Assembly (NCBI RefSeq): GCF_003268815.1
Contig: NZ_QLSV01000004.1
Span: 62,001 to 126,000, forward strand
Length of the DNA stretch: 64,000 nt
Direction of reading: 5' to 3'
Origin: Flavobacterium lacus
GTDB taxonomy: Bacteria; Bacteroidota; Bacteroidia; Flavobacteriales; Flavobacteriaceae
Under the pieces are notes generated by a model. The model did no database searches, was not told the DNA's origin, and was given only the letters and a program-made list of their open reading frames with translations. Below, piece after piece: positions 7,520 through 17,923 of this stretch (within the stretch, counting starts at the first letter, position 1; every line of letters begins with the position of its first letter). Position numbers and translations under genes: made by a program.

Positions 7520-9421
7520 ATGAAATTAGTATTTAAAACAGTAATTGTCTTTTTGAGTGTCACTACTTTTTTGATGGCACAAACTTCTAATTACAAAAAG
7601 CATACTGTTGCCAAAGGAGAGACGATTACTCAAATTGCCCAAAAGTATAAGGTTACACCCTATGATATTTATCGTTTGAATCCCGATGTTCAAAACGGTA
7701 TTCAAGAAAATGCAATCATACTAATTCCTAATTCGATTGTTGATAGTGAAAAATTAGTTAATGGCAAATCACATGAGGTGCAACCCAAAGAAACGCTTTT
7801 TGGTATAGCCAAACAATATAATACTACAGTAGAAGAGTTAGAGCGACTTAATCCTGAAGTTAAAAAGGAAGGTCTGAAAATTGGACAAACCATTCAAATT
7901 AATGGAAAAAAAGAAGAAGCTAAACAAGAAATAACTTCTAATAGGCAAGCAGTTTATCATGAAGTTCAGCCTAAAGAAACCATGTATGGCATTTCTAAAC
8001 AATATAATGTTTCGGTAGAAGAACTGGAGTTATTGAACCCTGAAGTAAAATCAGGTTTAATAATCGGACAAAAATTAATCATCAAAAAGGGAAAGTCCGT
8101 TGAAACGATTTCCTTTATTCCAACAAAGAAAATTGAAGTACCACAGAAAGGAAAATATTTAACTTACGAGGTAAAACCGAAAGAAACATTATTCGGATTA
8201 GCAAAAATGTTTCGTTTGAGCCAAGATGAATTAATTACGTTGAATCCGGAATTAAAAGATGGCGTTAGAGACGGAATGATACTTAAAGTTCCTTTAAATG
8301 TATCCTTGAATACTGGAAATATGCGTCTGGTAAAAGATTTAAGCAAATCGATTACTGTAAGAGAAAAAAAAGAAATTGTTCTACTACTTCCTTTCAACGT
8401 TTCTAATATTGAAAGCGACACCACTTTATCTACTCAAGCCAGATTGAAACGGGACGGATTTTTAAACATGACGTTGGATTTTTATTCCGGTGCTTTGATG
8501 GCAATTGATTCAGCCAAACGATTAGGTCTAAATTTTAATGTAAAAATATTCGATTCTCAGGAAACAAAAAATTCTTCGAACGTGCTCTCAATCATCAGAG
8601 ACAATAATGTTGACAAAGCTCACGCGGTTATCGGACCATTTTATCCGCAATATGTTGAAAGAGCAGCAGAATTATTAAATCCGCATAATGTCCCGGTAAT
8701 TTCGCCTTTGCGGGAAACGTCAAAATCGTTTAGCAATTTGTATCAATCCATGCCATCCGGCGATTTTGTCAAGAATGTGATGTTTGATTATATTCGTTCT
8801 AAAAACGGAAATATGATTGCTTTGATTGATCGAAAAAAAGGTTCCTCTAAACAGTTTATTGAAGAAAATCATAAAGACATTTATATTGCTCCTCTAGGTG
8901 AAAAAGGTGGCGTAATTGGCGATAGTATTACACCAAAACTTTCTAAGAATAAAGTTAATTATTTTATTCTTGAAACAGCGGCAACCGGAATGATTTTTAA
9001 TGCTGTTGCTCAATGTAATAAAGCGAAAAGCGATGGTTATCGGGCAGAATTGGTGGTTTTAGATATTAATCCAACATTTGAAACAGACGAAGTTTTTCCA
9101 CGAATATTAAAGCAAAATATAATTTTTCCTTCGTTGGCTAAATTCCAAGATACTTCAGAATCGTTAGGATTTGCAACCAGTTATAAAAAGAAGAACAATG
9201 TTTATCCAAACCAATATGCTATTCGAGGTTTTGATTTGGTTTTTGACACAATGTTGCGACTTTCTCAAGAAGAAGATTTTGAAACTACCATTCAAACAAC
9301 CGCCTCTGAAGGTATAGAAAACAAGTTTGATTACGAGAAAAAATTAGCTTCCGGTTATTCCAATAAAGGTGTTTATATCATGCGTTACGAGGAAGATTTA
9401 ACCGCAAAACCAGTAGAATAA
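7520..9421 (+). CDS. LysM repeats fused to a periplasmic-binding-protein-like domain
   Basis: A 633-residue protein: signal peptide (to about residue 20, TFLMAQ), four LysM repeats over about residues 25-270 (HTVAKGET, HEVQPKETLFG, HEVQPKETMYG, YEVKPKETLFG), then a domain of about 350 residues. That domain starts at EIVLLLPFNV and contains GPFYPQYVERAAELL and VPVISPLRETS. It resembles type I periplasmic-binding folds of the Leu/Ile/Val-receptor or LpoA class. A peptidoglycan-anchored sensor or a regulator of wall synthases is a fair inference; no ligand can be named. The stop overlaps the next start by one base (TAATG). Confidence 0.82.
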   Translation: MKLVFKTVIVFLSVTTFLMAQTSNYKKHTVAKGETITQIAQKYKVTPYDIYRLNPDVQNGIQENAIILIPNSIVDSEKLVNGKSHEVQPKETLFGIAKQYNTTVEELERLNPEVKKEGLKIGQTIQINGKKEEAKQEITSNRQAVYHEVQPKETMYGISKQYNVSVEELELLNPEVKSGLIIGQKLIIKKGKSVETISFIPTKKIEVPQKGKYLTYEVKPKETLFGLAKMFRLSQDELITLNPELKDGVRDGMILKVPLNVSLNTGNMRLVKDLSKSITVREKKEIVLLLPFNVSNIESDTTLSTQARLKRDGFLNMTLDFYSGALMAIDSAKRLGLNFNVKIFDSQETKNSSNVLSIIRDNNVDKAHAVIGPFYPQYVERAAELLNPHNVPVISPLRETSKSFSNLYQSMPSGDFVKNVMFDYIRSKNGNMIALIDRKKGSSKQFIEENHKDIYIAPLGEKGGVIGDSITPKLSKNKVNYFILETAATGMIFNAVAQCNKAKSDGYRAELVVLDINPTFETDEVFPRILKQNIIFPSLAKFQDTSESLGFATSYKKKNNVYPNQYAIRGFDLVFDTMLRLSQEEDFETTIQTTASEGIENKFDYEKKLASGYSNKGVYIMRYEEDLTAKPVE

Positions 9422-9822
9422 TGACTTCAAAAGTAACATATATCGGTGAATTACGAACGACTTCAATTCACATTCAATCAGGAACAGAAATTCTTTCTGA
9501 TGCTCCCAAAGATAATCACGGAAAAGGAGAAGCTTTTTCGCCAACCGATTTAGTTGCTAATTCCTTAGCCACTTGTATGATTTCTATTATGGGAATAAAA
9601 TCAAGGGATTTGAATGTTGATTTAACAGGTTCAACCGCAGAAGTTACCAAAATTATGCAAGCAGAACCTCGTAAAATTGCTAAAATCAGCACTGTTTTGA
9701 ATATGAACCTTGAAGCGGACGATAAAACCAAAACTATACTAGAAAGAGCTGCCATGACTTGTCCGGTAATGCTAAGTTTACATCCGGATATTGAAAAAGA
9801 AGTTACTTTTAACTGGAAATAG
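9421..9822 (+). CDS. OsmC-family peroxidase-like protein
   Basis: A 133-residue OsmC/Ohr-fold protein. The two redox cysteines are in LATCMISIMGI (about residue 58) and MTCPVMLSLHPDI (about residue 118). OsmC-type proteins reduce organic peroxides or act on related thiols. The small size and FSPTDLVANSLATC motif fit the YhfA/OsmC subgroup rather than classical Ohr. It is translationally coupled to the upstream LysM protein by TAATG. Its stop codon begins the heptamer array at 9822. Confidence 0.88.
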   Translation: MTSKVTYIGELRTTSIHIQSGTEILSDAPKDNHGKGEAFSPTDLVANSLATCMISIMGIKSRDLNVDLTGSTAEVTKIMQAEPRKIAKISTVLNMNLEADDKTKTILERAAMTCPVMLSLHPDIEKEVTFNWK

Positions 9823-9898
9823 TAATCTGTAATCTGTTGTCTGTTGTCCGTTGTCCGCTATCGGTAAACAGACAACAGACAACGGACAACCGTCAATG
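9822..9898. repeat. degenerate heptamer array with inverted halves
   Basis: Eleven contiguous 7-nt units fill the gap between the osmC stop and the DUF3820 start. In order they are two GTAATCT, then GTTGTCT, GTTGTCC twice, GCTATCG and GTAAACA, then GACAACA, GACAACG, GACAACC and GTCAATG. The early GTTGTC units are the reverse complement of the late GACAAC units, so the array can form a hairpin around 9857-9870. The last unit contains the start codon of the next gene. Confidence 0.8.
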
Positions 9899-10123
9899 GA
9901 TCAACAAAAACAACTCATCAAATTAGCCCACACCAAAATGCCTTTCGGAAAATACGAAGGTCGCTACTTGATTGATCTTCCTGAATATTATGTAGTTTGG
10001 TATCATAACAAAGGTTTTCCAAAAGGAGAACTAGGGCAACAACTTCAATTGATTTATGAACTCAAATTAAACGGTTTAGAACATTTAATTCGAACCATAA
10101 AAATCAAATTTCCAAAGCCTTAA
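9896..10123 (+). CDS. DUF3820 family protein
   Basis: A 75-residue protein recognised by MPFGKYEGRYLIDLPEYYVV and the following WYHNKGFPKGELG, the DUF3820 signature. The function of the family is unknown; related domains occur fused to or near exonucleases. An upstream in-frame ATG at 9851 would add 15 residues encoded wholly by the heptamer repeats (GKQTTDNGQPS), so I chose the ATG at 9896. Confidence 0.8.
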   Translation: MDQQKQLIKLAHTKMPFGKYEGRYLIDLPEYYVVWYHNKGFPKGELGQQLQLIYELKLNGLEHLIRTIKIKFPKP

Positions 10124-10166
10124 TGATTGAATGGCAAGTAATTGTTTTTAATTTCAATTATTACAT

Positions 10167-10198
10167 CATTATCTCATTATTTCATTTTTACATTGACT
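10167..10198. repeat. degenerate octamer array upstream of pyrG
   Basis: Four 8-nt units in phase: CATTATCT, CATTATTT, CATTTTTA, CATTGACT. The array ends 10 nt before the pyrG -7 box and would cover the -33 region of that promoter. Confidence 0.55.
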
Positions 10199-10200
10199 AA

Positions 10201-11904
<1,704 letters not shown>

Positions 11905-11936
11905 ATTTGAAACGTAAATAAGTAATAAGTAAGTAA

Positions 11937-13829
11937 ATGGAAGAAAAAAAATTAGACTTAAACTCGATAATCGGATTCGGATTAATTTTCGTGATTCTGA
12001 TTTGGGTGATGTACAACAGTCAGCAAAAAGAAGCCGAAGCACAAGCTAAGAAAGCCCAACAAGAACAAGTTGAAGCCAAAGAAAAGCCGGTAGTTCCAAC
12101 CAAAGTTGTAACAACAGAAACAAAAGCGGTTGCTCCGGTTTCAGATTCAGTTCAAGTAGCTCAATTGCAAAGCAGTTTGGGTTCTTTTGCTTATTCTGCC
12201 TCACTTCCATCTGCGACAGAAGCTTTCACAACGATTGAAAATGAAGTAGTTCGTTTAAAAATCGCCAACAAAGGAGGTTATATTGTAGAAGCCGAAATGA
12301 AAGAATTTGAACAATTCCGTAAAGGTTCCGGCAAAAAAGTGCATTTGATTAAAGATGGAAATGCCGATTTTAACATCGAATTAAAAACCAGCGACAACCG
12401 AACATTAAACACAAAAGATTTGTTTTTTGAACCAACGTTAACCAAAGAAGGCGAAAATCAAGTCGTTTCTTTAAAGTTAAAAGCAGGTTCAAATCAATAT
12501 TTGGAATACCGCTACGTGTTGAAACCAAAGGACTATATGCTTGATTTTGCCGTTCGTTCACAAGGTTTGAATTCGGTTCTTAATACATCTAATCCATTAA
12601 ATTTAGATTGGAAAATTAAAACGTATCGAAATGAGAAAAGTGTAAGTTATGAAAATCGTTACACTGAACTTATTTTTGAATACGAAGATGGAAAAGATGA
12701 TTATTTAGGACAAGGAGAATCTAAATCAGATGAGCCGAAAGACGTTACCTATATTGCTTTTAAACAACATTTTTTTACTTCTGTTTTGTTGACAGATACC
12801 GCTTTTGAAAAAGCAGTAGTTGTTTCAGAAAATTTAGTTCAAGATGAAGAAAAAGATACTTTATTCACCAAACAATTCAAAGCATCGGTTCCGTTAGCGT
12901 TTAAAAATGGTGAAGTAAATTATGATATGAATTGGTACTACGGTCCGGCTGATTATCATATTTTAAACAATTACGAAAAGAATTTAGACGAAATCGTTCC
13001 ATTAGGATGGGGAATGTTTGGTTGGATAAACCGATACATTTTTATACCAACTTTCGACCTATTGATTGGGTTTTTACCTTACGGGATTGCCATTATCATC
13101 TTAACCATTTTAGTTAGAATTGTGATGTCGCCGTTCACGTATAAATCCTATCTGTCTCAAGCTAAGATGAAAGTTTTACGTCCTGAAATTCAAGAATTGA
13201 CTACTAAGTATGCAAAAGATCCAATGAAGAAGCAGCAGGAAACCATGAAATTGTATTCCAAAGCAGGAGTGAATCCCATGGCAGGTTGTTTGCCTGCGGT
13301 AATGCAAATTCCGGTATTTTATGCGTTGTTTAGTTTCTTTCCTTCAGCGATTGATTTGAGACAAAAAAGTTTCCTTTGGGCAGATGATTTATCGTCGTTT
13401 GATTCGGTTATTAATTTACCTTTTTATATCCCTTTTTATGGAAACCACGTAAGTTTGTTCCCGATTTTGGCTTCTATCGCAATTTTCTTTTATATGAAGA
13501 TGACAACAGGCGATCAAATGACTGCTCCACCGCAAGAAGGCATGCCGGATATGGGTAAAATCATGAAGATTATGATTTATATTTCTCCATTAATGATGTT
13601 GTTCTTCTTTAATAATTTTGCTTCCGGATTGAGTTTGTATTATTTTATTTCAAATACAATTACCATCGGAATTATGTTAGTGATTAAAAACTATATTATT
13701 GATGATAAAAAGATTCATGCTAAAATTCAAGAGAATAAAACCAAGCCAAAAACCATGAATCGCTTCCAACGCAAAATGCAGGAAATGATGGAAGAGGCAG
13801 AAAAGCAAAAGAATTTAAAGAAAAAATAA
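11937..13829 (+). CDS. yidC: membrane protein insertase YidC
   Basis: A 630-residue inner-membrane insertase. The first membrane helix (residues about 12-28) is followed by a Q/E/K-rich linker, then the large periplasmic beta-sandwich domain of Gram-negative YidC. The conserved five-helix core starts near GIAIIILTILVRIVMSPFT, whose arginine corresponds to the catalytic-groove Arg. Later helices include PVFYALFSFFP and LSLYYFISN. The C-terminus is basic and lysine-rich, as expected for ribosome contact. It is co-directional with pyrG and ends at a hairpin terminator. Confidence 0.95.
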   Translation: MEEKKLDLNSIIGFGLIFVILIWVMYNSQQKEAEAQAKKAQQEQVEAKEKPVVPTKVVTTETKAVAPVSDSVQVAQLQSSLGSFAYSASLPSATEAFTTIENEVVRLKIANKGGYIVEAEMKEFEQFRKGSGKKVHLIKDGNADFNIELKTSDNRTLNTKDLFFEPTLTKEGENQVVSLKLKAGSNQYLEYRYVLKPKDYMLDFAVRSQGLNSVLNTSNPLNLDWKIKTYRNEKSVSYENRYTELIFEYEDGKDDYLGQGESKSDEPKDVTYIAFKQHFFTSVLLTDTAFEKAVVVSENLVQDEEKDTLFTKQFKASVPLAFKNGEVNYDMNWYYGPADYHILNNYEKNLDEIVPLGWGMFGWINRYIFIPTFDLLIGFLPYGIAIIILTILVRIVMSPFTYKSYLSQAKMKVLRPEIQELTTKYAKDPMKKQQETMKLYSKAGVNPMAGCLPAVMQIPVFYALFSFFPSAIDLRQKSFLWADDLSSFDSVINLPFYIPFYGNHVSLFPILASIAIFFYMKMTTGDQMTAPPQEGMPDMGKIMKIMIYISPLMMLFFFNNFASGLSLYYFISNTITIGIMLVIKNYIIDDKKIHAKIQENKTKPKTMNRFQRKMQEMMEEAEKQKNLKKK

Positions 13830-13834
13830 GAATA

Positions 13835-13870
13835 AAAAGGCTCCGAATTAGTTTGGAGCTTTTCTTTTTT
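13835..13870 (+). terminator. intrinsic terminator after yidC
   Basis: CTCCGAA (13841-13847) pairs with TTTGGAG (13852-13858), extended by an AAAAG/CTTTT outer stem with one bulged G, then a T-rich run. Confidence 0.6.
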
Positions 13871-13889
13871 GGTAAAGGTATGATTTGAT

Positions 13890-13897
13890 TATCTTTG
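13890..13897 (+). promoter_or_regulatory. -7 box TAtcTTTG
   Basis: Exact TAnnTTTG upstream of the small membrane protein at 13973; the leader would be about 70 nt. Confidence 0.45.
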
Positions 13898-13972
13898 ATT
13901 ATTGGTATTTATTATTGAGTAGCCTTCGAAAGAAATTATGGTAGCTGTAATTTAGATTTCAATTAATTTAAA

Positions 13973-14359
13973 ATGAAAAAGAATACTTTATTCACTTCGA
14001 TTTTACATTATTCCTACTATCGCTATTATTTGCATTTGAAAAAGCAATGGAATGACGACAAATCAATATCTGAATTTAATTTAGGTTTTGGATATACGTA
14101 TAGTGCAGGAGCTTTGTCGGGACTCATAATTTTCTCAATTGATGATTTTTTTGGTATCGAAAAGTATGTAAATACATTAATTATAGTTTCAATTTCATTA
14201 CTTACTATCTGTTCCTTCTTTCTTCCTAAGATTGATTTTCTTGAGAATAAATACAAAGATTATGATAGAACAAATAAAGAATGGAAAATCAAAGGAGTTT
14301 TATCATTTTCATTAGTTTTTGTACCACCAATTTTATTAATTTTATACATGCTTTTCTGA
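13973..14359 (+). CDS. small hypothetical membrane protein
   Basis: A 128-residue protein of no recognised family. It starts with a Tyr-rich basic segment (HYSYYRYYLHLKKQW), then has three predicted membrane helices: ALSGLIIFSIDDFFG, TLIIVSISLLTICSFFL and the C-terminal SLVFVPPILLILYMLF. No catalytic motif is visible. It has its own promoter candidate and a terminator, so it is probably transcribed alone. A real gene is likely but its role is unknown. Confidence 0.6.
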   Translation: MKKNTLFTSILHYSYYRYYLHLKKQWNDDKSISEFNLGFGYTYSAGALSGLIIFSIDDFFGIEKYVNTLIIVSISLLTICSFFLPKIDFLENKYKDYDRTNKEWKIKGVLSFSLVFVPPILLILYMLF

Positions 14360-14420
14360 ATGCCTAAATAAAGTTAAAAGCTATTTTTTAAAATGCAAAA
14401 GAAATAAAGTTAGAATATAA

Positions 14421-14455
14421 AAAAAGCTCCGAGTGTATCGAAGCTTTTCTTTTTC
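14421..14455. terminator. bidirectional terminator between convergent genes
   Basis: AAAAGCTCCGA (14422-14432) and TCGAAGCTTTT (14438-14448) form an 11-bp stem with one mismatch and a 5-nt loop, flanked by A and T runs, so it can serve both strands. Confidence 0.7.
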
Positions 14456-14469
14456 ATAGCAAAAATATA

Positions 14470-15426
14470 TTAGAAGTTTGGAAGTAAAACGTTATCTAAA
14501 ACGTGAATTACACCATTAGCAGCTTGTACATCTACCGCTACAATGTTTGTTATTCTACCTCTTTCGTCTGTCAATTTAGCACCACCTGTTAAACCTACAG
14601 TTAATGTTCCAGTTTCAAAAGTAGTAACCACTTGACCTTGCGTTAAAGTTGATGATAAAACATTAGCACCAGCTACTACATGATAAGTTAGAACAGAAGT
14701 TAACTGAGCAGATGTTAATGAAGCAACAACACCAGGAATCTCAGCATCCAAAGCAGCAAACGCAGCATTAGTCGGTGCAAATACTGTAAATGGAGATGGA
14801 GGAGTAGTTGTTGATTGTAATGTTGAAACTAAACCTTGCGCAGTTAATGCACCGGCTAACGCAGAGAAATTAGCATCAACTGCTGCAAAAGTTACAACGG
14901 TTGGCAATCCAATTACAGCATCTACCACATGAACTACACCGTTTGAAGCAATAATGTTAGGAGTCACCACAGAAGAAACACCGTTTAGTCTAACACCTGC
15001 GGCAGTATTTACATACATATTCAATGCGTTACCAGTCGGGGTTCCACCAAAAGTAGCACTTGTTTCGATGTAACCTGTTGATAACTGTGTAGATTGCACA
15101 GCTCCAGCTACAACGTGGTTTAATAAAACCTGTCTTAAAACGTCAACTGGAACAGCATTTAAATTAGCAAATCCGTTGTCGTCTAAAAAGTCTTCGAAAG
15201 CATCATTAGTTGGAGCAAATACAGTAAGTTGTGTTGTTCCATCAACTGCAGCTACTAAACCTGCTCGGTCTAATGCTTGCACTAAAATGCTTAAATCCGG
15301 TGTGCGTGATGCAATAGCAGCAATCGTATTGCTTTGTGGTGGATTAGAATCATCATCACTGCACGATAAAGTTGTAATTGCTAAAAAAGCAAAAAGAACT
15401 GATTTTAAAAAATTTGAATTTTTCAT
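14470..15426 (-). CDS. lipoprotein with two fasciclin (FAS1) domains
   Basis: A 318-residue exported lipoprotein; the signal ends at the lipobox ITTLSC, followed by DDDSNPP, an acidic stretch typical of surface-exposed Bacteroidota lipoproteins. Two FAS1 repeats follow (about residues 33-175 and 178-318). Each has the conserved TVFAPTNDAF or TVFAPTNAAF motif and a later H-box (NHVVAG, YHVVAG) and GVVHVVD or GVIHVLD. FAS1 domains mediate adhesion in many organisms; the partner is unknown. It is monocistronic. Confidence 0.9.
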   Translation of the reverse strand: MKNSNFLKSVLFAFLAITTLSCSDDDSNPPQSNTIAAIASRTPDLSILVQALDRAGLVAAVDGTTQLTVFAPTNDAFEDFLDDNGFANLNAVPVDVLRQVLLNHVVAGAVQSTQLSTGYIETSATFGGTPTGNALNMYVNTAAGVRLNGVSSVVTPNIIASNGVVHVVDAVIGLPTVVTFAAVDANFSALAGALTAQGLVSTLQSTTTPPSPFTVFAPTNAAFAALDAEIPGVVASLTSAQLTSVLTYHVVAGANVLSSTLTQGQVVTTFETGTLTVGLTGGAKLTDERGRITNIVAVDVQAANGVIHVLDNVLLPNF

Positions 15427-15452
15427 AGTTATTGAGTTTTTTATTGTTGGTA

Positions 15453-15460
15453 CAAATATA
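15453..15460 (-). promoter_or_regulatory. -7 box TAtaTTTG of the fasciclin gene
   Basis: Exact TAnnTTTG on the minus strand, 26 nt before the start codon. The rest of the 225-bp spacer is AT-rich with no other structure seen. Confidence 0.6.
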
Positions 15461-15651
15461 GAAATAATTTTCTATTTTGTTTAAGCATTTTAAAGATAGA
15501 ATAAACATTAAAGTCAAATTTAAATTTAAAATTAGTCATATTTTTACATCAAAAGCTAGTTATATATGGGTTTTTTGTGAATTGTTGAAGTTAAATTTTT
15601 AAAGATTTTTTGTTTAATTTTAACAAAAATTTAATAAACAAATTATAAAAA

Positions 15652-17028
15652 CTATTCTTTTTTGAATAGCTTTACGGTCGTTATTTCAGATTTTAAAATA
15701 TAAATTCCGCTCGCTAAGTTTTCTGGTAAAGTAGCAAATCCATTTTCAAGTTCTAAAGAAGTTATTTTTTGTCCGGTTATAGCAAAGAGTTCAAATGTAA
15801 TTTTATGGTCAAAACCTTCTAACCAAAGTTCTCCGCTTGCTGTTTGAATTACAATAGGTTTTATGTTTTTAACAGGTACAACCGATAAATTTTCATTCAT
15901 AAACAGCCATTGATAGGCGGCTGCAAATTCTCCTCGCCAATAGCTTTCGGAATGAGTTCCGTATGAATCAAATTTCGTTAACGTATTAGTAGAAGTCATG
16001 CCGTTATTTTGCATGGCATTTTTGATAGTGTTTGTATTTGTTACCATAGTAGATGATTCATTCTGCCCTGCAACAAAATAACTTCTATGATTTGATAAGT
16101 CAATCGGTACGCTTAAATAGGAATTCAAATCGGTCAAAGTAAACCAGTAAGCTGGACTAAATGATCCTAACTTCTGAAATAAATTTGGATACGCACAAAC
16201 ACCATAGGTCGCAATTAATGCACCTAGTGAACTTCCAATTAAAGCATTCATCTCCGGTTCAGGACGAGTTCTGAAATTTTCATCTATATATGGCTTTAAT
16301 GTTTCAGCAATAAATTGCATGTATTCATCTCCTTGGCCACCACCATATTGTGTATTTACCCACGGCGAATATTCGTTAAAACGTTGGCTACCGCCTCCAT
16401 TGTCGATTCCCACCACAATTGCACCGTAATCTCCTTCTTCAAAAAGTGTGTTCAATGTTTCATCTACTTGCCATTCGCCCGAAAAAGAAGTTAAATTATC
16501 AAATAGATTTTGTCCATCTTTCATATACAAAACCGGATAATTTTTGGTTGATGTAAAATAATCGGGAGGCAAATACAACCAAATTCTTCGATTTCTGTCT
16601 AATTGTGGCATATAAAAACTCGGACTCAAAATCTGCACATTAGCAGCGGCTGTACTATTATTTCCGCCAGTTATATCCTCCCACGATTGAATGGTTAAGG
16701 TTAATGTTTGTGGAGATCCGGTAAACGCAAATGTTCTGTTTGGTAAAAAACCACCACTTACGTTTCCCTCTACAGTTGGCCAACTTCCGCGGGTAAATTT
16801 ATATTCAACTGTTCCGCTTCCTTCGGGAATAATAAGTTGATAAGCTCCAAATCCGTCCGGTTGCATAACAGAATTACTATCGCTAGGATTCCAACCATTC
16901 ACATTTCCGGCCAAATAAATTGTTGCCCCAGTGGGCGTGTTTCCAGGAATTGAAGTAATTCTCAACGTTACTTGACCATAAAATGTAATGGAAAAAATAG
17001 AAATGAATAGGAGTAGAAATTTTTTCAT
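15652..17028 (-). CDS. secreted alpha/beta-hydrolase esterase with N-terminal starch-binding-like domain and T9SS tail
   Basis: A 458-residue protein. Signal peptide to about residue 19 (TFYGQ). A CBM20/CBM48-like beta domain of about 100 residues follows, with IYLAGNVNGWNPSD and VEYKFTRGSW. The esterase domain (about 140-375) of the IroE/enterochelin-esterase-like family has the nucleophile in GSSLGAL and the likely catalytic His in GTHSESYWRGEF. The C-terminal 75 residues end in ASGIYILKSEITTVKLFKKE, a type A T9SS sorting domain. The protein should cross the outer membrane by type IX secretion; the ester substrate is not predictable. Confidence 0.85.
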   Translation of the reverse strand: MKKFLLLFISIFSITFYGQVTLRITSIPGNTPTGATIYLAGNVNGWNPSDSNSVMQPDGFGAYQLIIPEGSGTVEYKFTRGSWPTVEGNVSGGFLPNRTFAFTGSPQTLTLTIQSWEDITGGNNSTAAANVQILSPSFYMPQLDRNRRIWLYLPPDYFTSTKNYPVLYMKDGQNLFDNLTSFSGEWQVDETLNTLFEEGDYGAIVVGIDNGGGSQRFNEYSPWVNTQYGGGQGDEYMQFIAETLKPYIDENFRTRPEPEMNALIGSSLGALIATYGVCAYPNLFQKLGSFSPAYWFTLTDLNSYLSVPIDLSNHRSYFVAGQNESSTMVTNTNTIKNAMQNNGMTSTNTLTKFDSYGTHSESYWRGEFAAAYQWLFMNENLSVVPVKNIKPIVIQTASGELWLEGFDHKITFELFAITGQKITSLELENGFATLPENLASGIYILKSEITTVKLFKKE

Positions 17029-17055
17029 AGTTTTGAATGTTAAATGGTATCACCT

Positions 17056-17063
17056 CAAATTTA
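17056..17063 (-). promoter_or_regulatory. -7 box TAaaTTTG of the esterase gene
   Basis: Exact TAnnTTTG on the minus strand, 27 nt before the esterase start. Confidence 0.55.
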
Positions 17064-17096
17064 TGAATTTTCAAACAAATTCTGCTCATCATATAC

Positions 17097-17104
17097 TATT
17101 TTTG
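17097..17104 (+). promoter_or_regulatory. -7 box TAttTTTG of the YwqK-family gene
   Basis: Exact TAnnTTTG, 37 nt before the ATG at 17142, in the divergent spacer. Confidence 0.55.
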
Positions 17105-17141
17105 CTTTTGTTTAGTTTTATAAATAAAAAATAATAAACCC

Positions 17142-17888
17142 ATGAATATCCAATTTTCTAAAAAAATACTTCTGATTATCTTTTTCATTAGCTCTGCAAT
17201 TTTTGCACAAGACAAAATCAATCAAGTTGATGAAAGAGGAAACAAACACGGACTTTGGAAAGGGGTATATGAAGATACTAAATATCCAAAATATGAAGGT
17301 GAATTTAAAAATGGTAAAGAAGTTGGGGTTTTTACTTTTTTTGACAATACAAAAGTGAAGAAAATCGTTGCTACAAGAGATTTTTCTGCCAAAGATGGAT
17401 CATGTTATACGATTGTTTTCAATGGAAAACATAAAGTAAGCGAAGGAAAATTAGTAAATAAAATTCATGAAGGAGAATGGAGATTTTATCATCTTCGATC
17501 GGATACTATTATGAATTTAGAGAATTATAAAAATGGTAAATTACATGGTGTAAAAAAAGTATTTTATAACACCGGATTAATTGCAGAAGAAGTAAATTAT
17601 GTTGAAGGAATTAAAAATGGACCTTATAAAAAAGTAGCTGAAAACGGTATCGTTTTAGAAGAAACAAATTTTAAAAACGGCGAATACCACGGACCGGCAA
17701 TTTTTAGAGAAGCAGCCGGAGGAAAATACACGGTTGGAGAATATAAAAACGGACAATCAGTTGGAATTTGGAAGTTTTATGACAAAGACAAACTGGTAAA
17801 AGAAGAGAACCGTAGCGAAAAGAAAAAAGCCAAACCTAAAACGGTGGCAGGCGAAGCCAAAAGAAAAGTTAAAGCACTCAAGCAGTAA
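17142..17888 (+). CDS. YwqK-family MORN-variant repeat protein
   Basis: A 248-residue protein with a signal peptide (ISSAIFAQ) followed by repeated units of the form GxxxGxWKxYxxx. Clear copies are [35 protein letters not shown] and [14 protein letters not shown]. This is the MORN-variant repeat of the YwqK family. The name 'antitoxin' carried by that family rests on one Bacillus locus and should not be transferred; no toxin is adjacent. The C-terminus is lysine-rich. Probably periplasmic or surface; function unknown. Confidence 0.8.
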   Translation: MNIQFSKKILLIIFFISSAIFAQDKINQVDERGNKHGLWKGVYEDTKYPKYEGEFKNGKEVGVFTFFDNTKVKKIVATRDFSAKDGSCYTIVFNGKHKVSEGKLVNKIHEGEWRFYHLRSDTIMNLENYKNGKLHGVKKVFYNTGLIAEEVNYVEGIKNGPYKKVAENGIVLEETNFKNGEYHGPAIFREAAGGKYTVGEYKNGQSVGIWKFYDKDKLVKEENRSEKKKAKPKTVAGEAKRKVKALKQ

Positions 17889-17901
17889 TTTTAGAAATCC
17901 C

Positions 17902-17909
17902 TACCTTTG
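17902..17909 (+). promoter_or_regulatory. -7 box TAccTTTG of mnmA
   Basis: Exact TAnnTTTG within the 35-bp spacer, 14 nt before the mnmA ATG, so mnmA can be transcribed separately from the YwqK-family gene. Confidence 0.65.
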
Positions 17910-17923
17910 CAAAAATTTTTGAA

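Noticed and set aside
9851..9895. Upstream start that lengthens the DUF3820 protein by 15 residues
   Set aside because: The extra residues are translated heptamer repeats; the family signature needs only the ATG at 9896.
9822..9898. CRISPR array
   Set aside because: Units are 7 nt with no spacers and no cas genes; it is a degenerate tandem repeat.
15176..15484. 102-codon frame on the plus strand opposite the fasciclin gene
   Set aside because: Shadow of the highly repetitive, alanine/threonine-rich FAS1 coding sequence; no promoter or homology signs.
17142..17888. Toxin-antitoxin module, suggested by the 'YwqK antitoxin' family name
   Set aside because: There is no toxin gene next to it and the protein has a signal peptide; the name is not informative here.
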